Source of the DNA: JAFGVL01 sp963662245
GTDB lineage: Bacteria > Bacteroidota > Bacteroidia > Bacteroidales > Paludibacteraceae
Length of the DNA: 64,000 nucleotides
Direction of reading: 5' to 3'
Assembly (NCBI GenBank): GCA_963662245.2
Contig: CAXXVQ010000009.1
Location: 62,001-126,000 of the forward strand
Shown here: positions 8,000-16,362 of the stretch, one piece after another
How the letters are laid out: each line of letters begins with the position of its first letter
How positions within the stretch are numbered: the first letter of the stretch is position 1
Program-made: the position numbers and the translations under genes
The notes under the pieces: generated by a model
What the model was told of the DNA's origin: nothing
The model's database searches: none
What the model saw: the letters and a program-made list of their open reading frames with translations, nothing else

Positions 8000-9439
8000 A
8001 TGATTAATCAGAGTCTACAACAACGCCTTCAACAAAAGCTTTCACCACAACAAATTCAAGTTATTAAGCTTTTGGAAATTCCGAATATTGAATTGGAAGA
8101 ACGCATCCATCAAGAATTGGAAGAGAATCCTGCTTTGGAAGAAGGTAAAGAAGAAGCTGCTTCTGATGATGTGTCAATGGACGAAAGTATGGATGGTGGT
8201 AATAACGACGATATGGACTTGGATGAATACATGCAAGATGATGATATACCTGATTATAAACTACAGTCTAATAACAGTTCAAAAGACGATAGAAAAGAAG
8301 ATATTCCTTTCTCAATTGGGTTAACTTTTCATGAGCACCTAATTGATCAATTGCATTTACGCAACCTATCTGAGCGCGATCAATCACTAGCTGAATATAT
8401 TATCGGAAATATTGATGATGAAGGTTACCTTCGTCGTGATATTGAGGCTATGGTGGATGATATCGTATTTCAACTTGCTGTACAAGTTACGGATGAAGAA
8501 ATACTTAACCTGCTATATGTAGTTCAAGATTTTGAGCCGGCAGGTGTTGGTGCTCGTGATTTACAAGAATGTCTTTTACTGCAAATCAAACGCCGGGAAC
8601 ATAGTGAAAGCGTAGAAATTGCCCATAAGGTTATTAAAAATCACTTTGATGAATTCACTAAAAAACACTACGAAAAAATCATCAAAAAGCTAAATGTTAG
8701 CGAAGGTGATTTTAAACAAGCCATATCTGAAATAACCAAACTTAATCCTAAACCAGGTAATGCTTGGGGAACTATTTTAGAAAAAAATATGGAGCATGTG
8801 GTACCTGATTTTATTCTTGAAGTAGAAAACGGTAATCCATATGTGGTGTTGAATAATCGCAATATTCCTGAACTTAGAGTAAGCCATACTTATCAGGATA
8901 TGTTTAAAGATTATTCGGGCAACAAGCAAAACAAAGAAATGAAAGACGCTGTGATGTTTGTGAAGCAAAAACTGGATTCTGCCAAATGGTTCATCGATGC
9001 CATTAAGCAACGCCACAATACTTTGTTAACAACCATGTCAGCTATTGTTGATTTTCAAAGAGAATTCTTCCTTGAAGGTGATGAAACTCTTTTAAAACCA
9101 ATGATCCTAAAAGATATTGCTGAAATTACCGGATTAGATATTTCTACTATTTCGCGTGTGAGTAACAGCAAGTACATCCAAACTGATTTTGGTGTGTATT
9201 CAGTGAAATATTTCTTCTCAGAATCTATGCAAACTGACTCCGGTGAAGAAGTTTCTTCTCGTGAAATTAAAAGTATCTTACAAACTTGCGTAGAAAACGA
9301 AAATAAACGCAAACCAATTACTGACGAACAACTTGCCAAAGTGTTACAAGAAAAAGGCTATGTGATTGCTCGTCGTACTGTAGCTAAATACCGCGAACAA
9401 CTAGATATTCCGGTTGCTCGCTTGCGTAAAGAATTATAA
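8000..9439 (+). CDS. rpoN: RNA polymerase sigma-54 factor RpoN
   Basis: The 479-residue protein has all three RpoN regions. Region I is glutamine/leucine-rich (LQQRLQQKLSPQQIQVIKLL, residues 5-24) and is the activator-binding part. An acidic region II follows (about 50-95). Region III has the core-binding domain, a helix-turn-helix (DIAEITGLDISTISRVSNSK near 375) and the C-terminal RpoN box (ARRTVAKYR near 456), which reads the -24 promoter element. It directs transcription that needs AAA+ enhancer-binding proteins; none is encoded in this window. The start ATG at 8000 gives the usual N-terminus. Confidence 0.96.
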   Translation: MINQSLQQRLQQKLSPQQIQVIKLLEIPNIELEERIHQELEENPALEEGKEEAASDDVSMDESMDGGNNDDMDLDEYMQDDDIPDYKLQSNNSSKDDRKEDIPFSIGLTFHEHLIDQLHLRNLSERDQSLAEYIIGNIDDEGYLRRDIEAMVDDIVFQLAVQVTDEEILNLLYVVQDFEPAGVGARDLQECLLLQIKRREHSESVEIAHKVIKNHFDEFTKKHYEKIIKKLNVSEGDFKQAISEITKLNPKPGNAWGTILEKNMEHVVPDFILEVENGNPYVVLNNRNIPELRVSHTYQDMFKDYSGNKQNKEMKDAVMFVKQKLDSAKWFIDAIKQRHNTLLTTMSAIVDFQREFFLEGDETLLKPMILKDIAEITGLDISTISRVSNSKYIQTDFGVYSVKYFFSESMQTDSGEEVSSREIKSILQTCVENENKRKPITDEQLAKVLQEKGYVIARRTVAKYREQLDIPVARLRKEL

Positions 9440-9517
9440 TTAACATGATTCATTGTTAAATGGCTATATTGTTTAAAATAACAACTTAACAAACCATCAA
9501 TATAACAATTGAGAATA

Positions 9518-10120
9518 ATGGAAAGAATTGCCAAAATAATATCGAATATTTTTCAACCATTGTTAATACCTACTTACAGCATTCTATTGCTGTTTCAGGC
9601 AGGTAACTATGCATATTTTGGATTTTCCTATCAGCTGTACACAGTACTAACTATTTTCATGCTCACAGCTATCATTCCTTTAGCTGCTATTTTGATTCTT
9701 AAGAAATTGGGTATTGTGAGCTCAATACAGCTTGCTGAACGCAAAGAAAGACTTATTCCCTATATTATCACTATAATCTGTTATATCACAGCTATAGTGT
9801 TCTTATGGCGCATTTATATGCCAATATACATTGTTGCTATGATGCTAGGTGTATTATTAGCAGTAATTACAGTTAGTTTAATTAACCTTAAATGGAAAAT
9901 TAGCGCTCATCTTTGCGCCATGGGTAGTTTAACTGCTGCAATAATGGTAGTGGCTTTACGCTTACAAATTAATCCAACTATATTACTTAGCTGGACATTT
10001 GTTTTCTCAGGAGTGGTTGCTGCTGCTCGTATGGTATTAAATATCCATACACCTATGCAAACTCTGGCCGGATTTGTTACCGGATTCATTTATGTACTTA
10101 CCTTAGGTTTATATTTATAA
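9518..10120 (+). CDS. PAP2-like polytopic membrane protein
   Basis: The roughly 200-residue protein has about six hydrophobic segments. Its C-terminus, AARMVLNIHTPMQTLAGFVTG, resembles the last PAP2 phosphatase motif (SRxxxGxHxPxDxxAG), and AERKERLIPY resembles the first. The motif Ser and Asp are replaced (A and Q), so phosphatase activity is doubtful. The ATG at 9518 is preferred over a TTG 9 bp upstream. It lies between rpoN (about 80 bp upstream) and tadA (4 bp downstream), so it is probably co-transcribed with tadA. Confidence 0.65.
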   Translation: MERIAKIISNIFQPLLIPTYSILLLFQAGNYAYFGFSYQLYTVLTIFMLTAIIPLAAILILKKLGIVSSIQLAERKERLIPYIITIICYITAIVFLWRIYMPIYIVAMMLGVLLAVITVSLINLKWKISAHLCAMGSLTAAIMVVALRLQINPTILLSWTFVFSGVVAAARMVLNIHTPMQTLAGFVTGFIYVLTLGLYL

Positions 10121-10124
10121 TCCC

Positions 10125-10559
10125 ATGTTTGACGACGCATATTTCATGAAACAAGCTTTGTTAGAAGCACAAAAAGCTTTTGACATGGATGAAGTACCGG
10201 TAGGTGCTGTTATTGTTTCACAAAATCGCATTATTGCCCGAGCTCATAATTATACAGAACGCTTAAATGATGTTACTGCTCATGCAGAAATGCAAGCTAT
10301 TACAGCTGCAACAGGAGCCCTTGGAGGTAAATATCTAACAAATTGCACAATTTATGTCACTGTAGAACCTTGCGTAATGTGTGCAGGTGCCTTAGGCTGG
10401 TCACAAATTAGTAAAGTAGTATTTGGTGCTGCAGATAATAAGCGCGGATATAGTGAAATTGCTCCTAAAGCCTTACACCCAAAAACTGAAGTTATTTCAG
10501 GTATAATGGAAAAAGAGTGTGGCAGCTTGATGAAAGAGTTTTTTAAGAAAAAACGCTAA
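10125..10559 (+). CDS. tadA: tRNA-specific adenosine deaminase TadA
   Basis: The 144-residue CDA-fold enzyme has the zinc/catalytic HAE motif at residues 53-55 and PCVMC at 82-86 (His53, Glu55, Cys83, Cys86). It deaminates A34 to inosine in tRNA-Arg(ACG). MDEVPVGAVIV at the N-terminus and the C-terminal LMKEFFKKKR are typical. It starts 4 bp after the PAP2-like gene and is followed by a bidirectional terminator. Confidence 0.93.
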   Translation: MFDDAYFMKQALLEAQKAFDMDEVPVGAVIVSQNRIIARAHNYTERLNDVTAHAEMQAITAATGALGGKYLTNCTIYVTVEPCVMCAGALGWSQISKVVFGAADNKRGYSEIAPKALHPKTEVISGIMEKECGSLMKEFFKKKR

Positions 10560-10572
10560 AAAAATATAGAAT

Positions 10573-10606
10573 AAAAAACCGAACCTTTAAAGATTCGATT
10601 TTTTTA
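10573..10606. terminator. Bidirectional terminator between tadA and the PCMD lipoprotein gene
   Basis: A-rich flank, 11-bp stem with two G-T-compatible mismatches (CCGAACCTTT with AAAGATTCG), then seven T. It sits between convergent genes and can serve both strands. Confidence 0.75.
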
Positions 10607-10622
10607 ATGCAAGTATTAAAAA

Positions 10623-11699
10623 TTATTCTGCGTATACTAATTCAACATCATCAAGTAATAACTCACTGCCAACTGCACCGGCAAAACTGGCTCCGTCATA
10701 ACTAGAAGAAGCAACAAAAGTAATATGCGTAGGTAAGATAAATGAAGCAGAATCAGCACTTACATAACTATTATCAGAAGGTTTCATATAATCAGGATAT
10801 GTACTATCCAACTCACCATACACAAATGGTATTTCCATAGTTGATAAATCACTTTGTATATCTGAACTTCTAAACCAAGCTGTAGCTAATCGTTCAATTT
10901 TCTCTCCTGCTCTCACTTCTAAATATGCATAAATATCACATGCATCAGAATATGAAAGTACATTTCCATCTTTATCTTTATTCACACCTCCTGGTGTATA
11001 TCTATACTTAAATTTCAAAGTTTTAGGTCTACCTGAAAACAATGTTCCAAAATCAATAGCTGCTTCAGGATCTGATGGATTTATTTTATCAGAATTAAAT
11101 ACTCCGGTAAATATTGAACCTGCTGCAATTGGTGCTCCAAATGTTGCCGCTAAAAATCCATTATCCAATGTTATCATTTTAGCAGCATAATTACCATTAC
11201 CTAAATCTTCCGGAACAGTAGCCAATTTATTTAAAATTTGAGTTCCAGGATTTCCTGTCCCCCATATAGTATTTGATGCCGATTCTCCCGGTTCATAATA
11301 ACCAGATGTAGTTTTGTACCACAAATTCATATCACCATTACTGAATTGAGGGGTTTTTGAGGCAATAAATGTTTCAATAGTCCAAGTATAAGTTTCACCG
11401 TCTTCAGCAGTTACAACAATAGTTTGTGCTGTGTTTAAATTTAAAATATCACCAACCTTTTTACTTGATTTAGCATATGCAGATAAAGTTAATTCATTAA
11501 TTGTAATATTTTCTAAATCTACCCCCCCTGGAATTTCAACAGTTACGGTATGATTATCGTTATCAATAACAGAATTACTTGCTTGATTACTTACAGAAAT
11601 ACTTTTTATATTACCATATTTTGAATATCCAAAATAATCTTCCTCCACACAAGAAGCCAGTAAAATAACAGACAAAAATATGTATATTAACTTTTTCAT
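10623..11699 (-). CDS. Putative lipoprotein with DUF5018-like and PCMD domains
   Basis: The 358-residue protein has a lipoprotein signal peptide with lipobox LLAS-Cys17. Residues about 30-110 form an immunoglobulin-like domain (VTVEIPGGVDLENITINELT, QTIVVTAEDGETYTWTI) seen in Bacteroidota surface lipoproteins. Residues about 115-358 match the putative carbohydrate metabolism domain PCMD (FSNGDMNLWYK, FKYRYTPG, LLLDDVELVY at the end). PCMD folds resemble sugar-binding modules, so a surface glycan-binding role is a reasonable but unproved guess. It follows two outer-membrane-type genes in the same direction, 2 bp after the nearer one. Confidence 0.7.
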   Translation of the reverse strand: MKKLIYIFLSVILLASCVEEDYFGYSKYGNIKSISVSNQASNSVIDNDNHTVTVEIPGGVDLENITINELTLSAYAKSSKKVGDILNLNTAQTIVVTAEDGETYTWTIETFIASKTPQFSNGDMNLWYKTTSGYYEPGESASNTIWGTGNPGTQILNKLATVPEDLGNGNYAAKMITLDNGFLAATFGAPIAAGSIFTGVFNSDKINPSDPEAAIDFGTLFSGRPKTLKFKYRYTPGGVNKDKDGNVLSYSDACDIYAYLEVRAGEKIERLATAWFRSSDIQSDLSTMEIPFVYGELDSTYPDYMKPSDNSYVSADSASFILPTHITFVASSSYDGASFAGAVGSELLLDDVELVYAE

Positions 11700-11701
11700 T
11701 A

Positions 11702-12484
11702 TTATTTATTTTTAGCTCCTATATAATAAGAAAGACCTAAATTCAAAGACAATATATCTATCTTAAAATCAATATTTTGTTTAACTTGCATAGATTGTTT
11801 TTCTCCGTTTTGCGTTTTCTCAATAACATCCAAAGTATAACCCAATACATCAAGTTGAACCTCAAATGCAAAGTTTTCCATAGCAAAGAATGTAATACCA
11901 GGACTTATCCCTGCTTTAAAGATATTATTGGTACTAAAACTTTTTTCTACATCATCTAAGGCTTTAATCTTTCTACTTAAACTATTGCTTCTACCATAAG
12001 TTAAACCAATCTCAGTAAAAAAACTTAAGCGCTCATTTTCAACTAAAGGAAATGAAGTACGAATATATGGAGTAATATAGAATCCACGCATTATACTATT
12101 AGACTGCATGGTGTCAGGGTCTTGGAAAATATCACCAACAAATTTTTTTTGATAAAAATTAAAATTTGCACCAAGCATCACATAATTACCAATATAGTAT
12201 CCTCCCTGCAAATCAATACTGTAATTATTTTTTTCTCCTTCAATTACTTCTTCTAATAAATAATCAACATTTTCTAAATTTTGTTCTGTCAAAGAAAATG
12301 ACATCCCAAAATATATATTGGATTTCTTAAAAGGCTTAAAATCAGTGTTATTATAATAACTTGATAAAAGTTCATATGCTGAATATCGTTCTTTTGTGTT
12401 TGCCTCTTTATTCTGCTGACAAAAAACAATATTTGATATTAAACTAATAATAATTAATAATACTATTCTTTTTAAATACTTCAT
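11702..12484 (-). CDS. Outer-membrane beta-barrel protein, PorT/OmpW-like fold, unknown function
   Basis: The 260-residue protein has a signal peptide (LLIIISLISNIVFCQQ). Alternating beta strands follow (YFGMSFSL, SIDLQGGYYIGNYVMLGANF, YITPYIRTSFPL), ending in an aromatic terminal strand (LNLGLSYYIGAKNK). This is typical of small Bacteroidota outer-membrane barrels. The substrate is unknown. It is 2 bp from the PCMD lipoprotein gene and 22 bp after the next upstream gene, so the three look like one operon of envelope proteins. Confidence 0.6.
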   Translation of the reverse strand: MKYLKRIVLLIIISLISNIVFCQQNKEANTKERYSAYELLSSYYNNTDFKPFKKSNIYFGMSFSLTEQNLENVDYLLEEVIEGEKNNYSIDLQGGYYIGNYVMLGANFNFYQKKFVGDIFQDPDTMQSNSIMRGFYITPYIRTSFPLVENERLSFFTEIGLTYGRSNSLSRKIKALDDVEKSFSTNNIFKAGISPGITFFAMENFAFEVQLDVLGYTLDVIEKTQNGEKQSMQVKQNIDFKIDILSLNLGLSYYIGAKNK

Positions 12485-12506
12485 ATAAAAAATTATAGCT
12501 TAACAG

Positions 12507-13325
12507 TTATTTAGTAAAAATTAGCGTTACTGAAGCGCGCACACCAAAATCAGCTTTTGTACCCTCTGAAGCAATAATATTAAATTTTGGTCCTACAGAA
12601 AAACTCACTTTTTGATTACCAAAACTTGATATAGTAGAAATTGCTGGATTTATCCAAATAACTGTTGAGTTTGCTTCCCAATTTTGAGTTAACTCCGCAT
12701 TTACATTCATACCAGCACCCGTTGGCCAACTATAACCAATAAATGGTTGTAAAAACATTTGACTTAGATCAGATCTTTCTTCATCTCCTGCAACACTCCA
12801 TATTTGATTTACTAAACCTCCAAATGTCCAACCATTAGTTTGCATTAACATTACAGCTGTAGGTCCCACACCAAATTTTTTGGCTGACAAATAATCATCA
12901 GTTCCTGTTGGTAAAAGAAACACGGATCCCACACCCCATACGATTTTACTATCAACAGGACTTAAAAAAGCACTAACAACAGCATCACTTAATCCAATTT
13001 CTTCTTCTCCTACACCAGTTACATTATATTGTGATATTACTGGAACTATATATCTTGTAATTAATTTTATATTTTCTGTAAGTTCAATTGGAACTACTGG
13101 TTGTATATTTAATGTATTTCTTGTAGCATTAGACTCACCAATACCAAAATCAGCATTATTTTGAAATGGTACTGAAATTAATGAAGCCACAGGATTAGCA
13201 AGTTTTTTTGCTAACTCTTGTGTACTAATTTTTTCTTCTACTTTTTCTTGTGATAAAATATTACTTAGGAAAAACAATTGACTGATTACAAATGATGATA
13301 AAATTGTTCTGAGACTAAATTTCAT
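12507..13325 (-). CDS. Outer-membrane beta-barrel protein of the phenol-degradation/neuromedin-U-like family
   Basis: The 272-residue secreted protein (signal MKFSLRTILSSFVISQLFFLSN) has residues 40-272 resembling the PF13557-type barrel. Visible blocks are NPVASLISVPFQNNADFGIG, LTRYIVPVIS-like strands, GVGSVFLLPTGTDDYLSAKK and the strand-like C-terminus FGVRASVTLIFTK. These proteins are often annotated as transporters or neuromedin U; the substrate is unknown. It is first in the three-gene minus-strand cluster. A CAAATTTA box at 13443-13450 could be its -7 element, which would leave a long 5' UTR. Confidence 0.6.
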   Translation of the reverse strand: MKFSLRTILSSFVISQLFFLSNILSQEKVEEKISTQELAKKLANPVASLISVPFQNNADFGIGESNATRNTLNIQPVVPIELTENIKLITRYIVPVISQYNVTGVGEEEIGLSDAVVSAFLSPVDSKIVWGVGSVFLLPTGTDDYLSAKKFGVGPTAVMLMQTNGWTFGGLVNQIWSVAGDEERSDLSQMFLQPFIGYSWPTGAGMNVNAELTQNWEANSTVIWINPAISTISSFGNQKVSFSVGPKFNIIASEGTKADFGVRASVTLIFTK

Positions 13326-13984
13326 TATTTTTAATTTTTAATAAAAACATTAGCAAGCGTATTAGAAAATACACAATTGTAATATATACACACAATTGTT
13401 ACAAGTATGTTCTTAAATATGCGCTCATTTCTACCAAATTTGCAAATTTACCAAACTAAATATTTTTCTTCAATATAATATATTTTATGATATAATTAAA
13501 TATACAATCCATTGAAATAATGGTTGACTTTATTTACACAGCCATTCTAACATAATTATCAGCACAATCTGACCCTAAATAAACTTCACTATTCATATTA
13601 TGCAGTGCGAAAAAATGATAACGATTTGTTAACACTATGTGCAAATAATTTACCTTATTTAGGAAGCATAGTGAGCATTCCATGCACCATTGCAACGGAT
13701 TTTCTGTTTCAAAGATAGTATATTTAGAATAAAGACCATATAATGGATTTTCCATCAGATATATAAAAAATCTGAAAGGATTTAAATATTTTAATTATAC
13801 AGCATTTTCTACCTCTTAAAATTATCTAGAATATAATTCCCTGTTTTTATATTTAACGCCCATTAGCTGTTTTTAAATTAATAACAAGTCGATAATATTT
13901 GTGTTTTTGAGTTTCTTTTAAGGTAAACTCAAATCTTCAATAGCATAAATTTTTCTTTTTGACCTCTACTATAAGCAAGCAAAA
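13326..13984. other. Noncoding AT-rich gap without a convincing gene
   Basis: Nearest the barrel gene are direct repeats of ACACAATTGT (about 13370-13400). A weak hairpin (GAGTTT...AAACTC) lies near 13908-13930. A 73-codon minus-strand ORF at 13534-13755 has no signal peptide, no family resemblance and poor codon character, so I do not call it. No tRNA or known structured RNA is recognisable. Confidence 0.5.
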
Positions 13985-14024
13985 AGGGGCTGTCCAATAC
14001 TTTTTGGACAGCCCCTAATTTTTT
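13981..14024. terminator. Strong hairpin terminator below the small membrane-protein gene
   Basis: A perfect 13-bp stem (AGGGGCTGTCCAA with TTGGACAGCCCCT, loop TACTTT) is flanked by A5 on one side and T6 on the other, so it can work on either strand. It lies 25 bp after the stop at 14049 on the minus strand. Confidence 0.85.
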
Positions 14025-14048
14025 GGTTGATTTGTTCTTTTAACTCAT

Positions 14049-14234
14049 TTACATTTTATCCATATTATTAGAAATTTTAAACTTCATGTAATCAGCTATA
14101 GCTAATAATACTAATGATAATATGAAAGTAATTGTATAACAAAGCTCAACATTAGGAATATTTGTTGGCATTACAAAAAGTAGAATTGATGAAATAAAAA
14201 GGGTTAATGAAGTAAAGAGTAATAATTTTCTCAT
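14049..14234 (-). CDS. Small two-helix membrane protein, unknown
   Basis: The 61-residue protein consists almost entirely of two hydrophobic segments (LLLFTSLTLFISSILLFVM and LCYTITFILSLVLLAIADYM) joined by a short polar turn, with a basic C-terminal tail (KFKISNNMDKM). I do not recognise the family. Support comes from the coherent two-helix topology, the N-terminal basic residues and the strong terminator just downstream. It stands alone between AT-rich gaps. Confidence 0.45.
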   Translation of the reverse strand: MRKLLLFTSLTLFISSILLFVMPTNIPNVELCYTITFILSLVLLAIADYMKFKISNNMDKM

Positions 14235-14643
14235 ATAGTAAAGTTTTGGGGTTTTATAATTTTTTTAAGTTTTAATACTGTATCAACATTTATCAATGTC
14301 AAGTACAGCGATAATTTTCGAGTTTTTTTCATTGGCAAAATGTTTATTTGTTAATAATTTTAATAATTAAACATTGCAAATATATATATATATTTTTTTT
14401 ATTTACAAATATACTTATTAACAAATTATTAAATTATAGTTTTAATAATGAGTTATTTAGTTAGTTATTTAAATATATATTTTATCTGTAAACGCCTAAA
14501 TTTAGTTGTTTTATTAAAGTATTTTTTAACAATTATATATTAATAAAGAGCTAAAATAAAAATAACATTTTTTAGTTGTTATAATAAAAAAGCCGAACTA
14601 TTTTGAGAATAATTCGGCTTTTTGGAATGTTTTTAACTACTTA
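14235..14643. other. Extremely AT-rich noncoding gap
   Basis: The stretch is nearly all A and T, with a TATATATATA run near 14380-14395 and a repeated TTTAGTTGTT (about 14503 and 14572). TGTTAATAA occurs near 14350 and TTATTAACA near 14410. No ORF is credible. It may be a curved or easily melted region. A terminator occupies its end (14587-14623). Confidence 0.5.
14587..14623. terminator. Terminator of the small cysteine-rich protein gene
   Basis: A perfect 11-bp stem (AAAAAGCCGAA with TTCGGCTTTTT) ends in U-tracts on either strand, 21 bp after the stop at 14644 (minus strand). Confidence 0.8.
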
Positions 14644-14847
14644 TTATTTATGTTGCCAACAGTATAAATCTCCAGGATTTGACACACAATGTCTACACTG
14701 ACGACCAGTAGATTTTGCTATCGCTTGACACTGTCCATATTGACAAGTGTATTGAGTTTCAAAGTTAGTTTCAATATTACTATCAGTACTAAAAGAAACT
14801 AGTGTTAATGAAAAAACTAAGGAGAATATGAGTATTAATTTATTCAT
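14644..14847 (-). CDS. Small secreted cysteine-rich protein (DUF5763-like motif)
   Basis: The 67-residue protein has a signal peptide (MNKLILIFSLVFSLTLVSFS). Its short mature domain carries six Cys and a C-terminal His: CQYGQCQAIAKSTGRQC, then CVSNPGDLYCWQHK. The pattern QCxAxxKSxGxQCxxC...YCWxH resembles the small putative metal-binding motif of DUF5763-type proteins. The Cys and terminal His could bind zinc or form disulfides outside the cytoplasm. The gene is monocistronic with its own terminator. Function unknown. Confidence 0.6.
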   Translation of the reverse strand: MNKLILIFSLVFSLTLVSFSTDSNIETNFETQYTCQYGQCQAIAKSTGRQCRHCVSNPGDLYCWQHK

Positions 14848-14891
14848 GATAATATATTTTAATGTCGCTCAAATATATTATTTATTCAACA

Positions 14892-14925
14892 AAAAATGCC
14901 TTATTAAATTAATAACAAGGCATTT
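14892..14925 (-). terminator. Terminator of nadA
   Basis: A 9-bp stem (AAATGCCTT with AAGGCATTT) with a 14-base loop, followed on the minus strand by a T-rich run, 23 bp after the nadA stop. Confidence 0.7.
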
Positions 14926-14947
14926 AAATATTATGGTTTAAAGATAT

Positions 14948-15922
14948 TTACGACATCTCTAACATTTTTACGATAGATTTTTCTGCTTTTTTACGCAAGT
15001 CTTCATCAATAATAATTTCAGGTTGTTCGTACTTCAAGCAATTATAAAGCTTTTCTAGCGTGTTTAAGCGCATAAAATTACATTCATTACATCCGCACGA
15101 GCTATCAAGGGGTGGAGCCGGTATAAACTCCTTAGAAGGGTTCTTTTTACGCATTTCATGTATGATACCACTCTCAGTAGCTATGATAAACTGTTTTTTA
15201 TCGCTTTCAGTAGCAAAATTCAATAGCGCTTGTGTACTTCCAATGTAATCTGCTACCATTAAAACCGGCTTTTTACATTCAGGATGCGCTAGTACTAAAG
15301 CATCAGGATATTGTTTCTTTAAATCCATGATCTTTTCTAATGAAAACTGCTCATGTACATGACATGCCCCATCCCACAACATCATATTTTTACCTGTAGT
15401 GCTATTAATATATCCACCCAAGTTTCTATCAGGTCCAAAAATCAATTTTGCATCATCCGGGAATTGCTCAATTATGCTTTTAGCATTAGTAGAAGTTACG
15501 CATACATCTGTTACTGCTTTTACAGCTGCTGTGGTATTTACATAAGAAACTACGGTGTGATCCGGGTATTGTTTTACAAATTTCTCAAATTCATCAGCCG
15601 GACAGCTATCAGCAAGAGAACATCCTGCATTTAAATCCGGAATCAAAACCTTTTTATCGGGACAAAGTATTTTAGCTGTTTCACCCATAAAGTGAACGCC
15701 ACATACTACAATAATATCGGCAGTAGTTTTAGTAGCCAGTTGTGCTAAAGCTAAACTATCACCAATATAATCTGCTATATCTTGGATTTCGTCAGGTTGA
15801 TAGTAGTGCGCCATAATTACTGCGTTTTTCTCTTTACACAGTTTTTTAATTTCATCTGGTAAATTGATACCTTCAGGAATGCTCGCATCTACAAATCCTG
15901 TTTTCAACAAATCCGAATTCAT
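14948..15922 (-). CDS. nadA: Quinolinate synthase NadA
   Basis: This 324-residue [4Fe-4S] enzyme condenses iminoaspartate with dihydroxyacetone phosphate to quinolinate for NAD synthesis. Likely cluster ligands are Cys101 in the AGCSLAD motif, Cys187 in GACHVH, and one of the cysteines in SSCGCNEC (276, 278, 281). AHYYQPDEIQDIADYIGDS and VVCGVHFMGETAKIL are also diagnostic. No nadB or nadC lies next to it. A terminator follows, and a 440 bp noncoding gap lies upstream. Confidence 0.96.
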   Translation of the reverse strand: MNSDLLKTGFVDASIPEGINLPDEIKKLCKEKNAVIMAHYYQPDEIQDIADYIGDSLALAQLATKTTADIIVVCGVHFMGETAKILCPDKKVLIPDLNAGCSLADSCPADEFEKFVKQYPDHTVVSYVNTTAAVKAVTDVCVTSTNAKSIIEQFPDDAKLIFGPDRNLGGYINSTTGKNMMLWDGACHVHEQFSLEKIMDLKKQYPDALVLAHPECKKPVLMVADYIGSTQALLNFATESDKKQFIIATESGIIHEMRKKNPSKEFIPAPPLDSSCGCNECNFMRLNTLEKLYNCLKYEQPEIIIDEDLRKKAEKSIVKMLEMS

Positions 15923-16362
15923 ATATATATTATCTTAAATTTAAATTTTAAAAAAAAGAAAAAATAATGATGATTATAGCCTGTTAATAAGTCTGAAAAC
16001 TTTTTTCTAAAACTCTTGTGGCAATCATTTTTTAGCAGAGGATATAAAGTAATTAACAATACTTATTTCTATTAAAAGCTTTAATTCCAATGCATTCTTA
16101 ATTTTATTAACAGTTTGTTAATTCTGTGCAAAGTTAATAAGTTTTGTTGTTAACAGCCGGGAATATGTCTAATAATTGGTCTGATAAGTTCCCTAAAATA
16201 ATTGGTTCTATTTTTTGCAGATTCCAAGTTCCTGTATAAGCTGTGTAGGTTTTGAAATCTGCAAGAAATAGTTTTGAAATCTTATATTTGTTTTGTAACA
16301 TGTTATTAACAACAAACTAACCTATAATCCCCTAAAAATAGGGTTTTCAACAATTGTTGATA
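15923..16362. other. Noncoding gap upstream of nadA
   Basis: The 440 bp are AT-rich and hold several TTATTAACA/TGTTAATAA-like 9-mers (near 15984, 16105 and 16303) and a TTTTCAACA near 16346. These are loosely similar to DnaA boxes. A CAAAGTTA box at 16129-16136 could be a distant -7 element for nadA. Inverted pieces TTGCAGATT and AATCTGCAA occur near 16217 and 16256. I see no ORF, tRNA or recognisable riboswitch. Confidence 0.4.

Noticed and set aside
13534..13755. 73-codon minus-strand ORF in the gap upstream of the beta-barrel gene
   Set aside because: No signal peptide, no recognisable domain, and composition unlike neighbouring genes; no terminator or promoter box placed for it.
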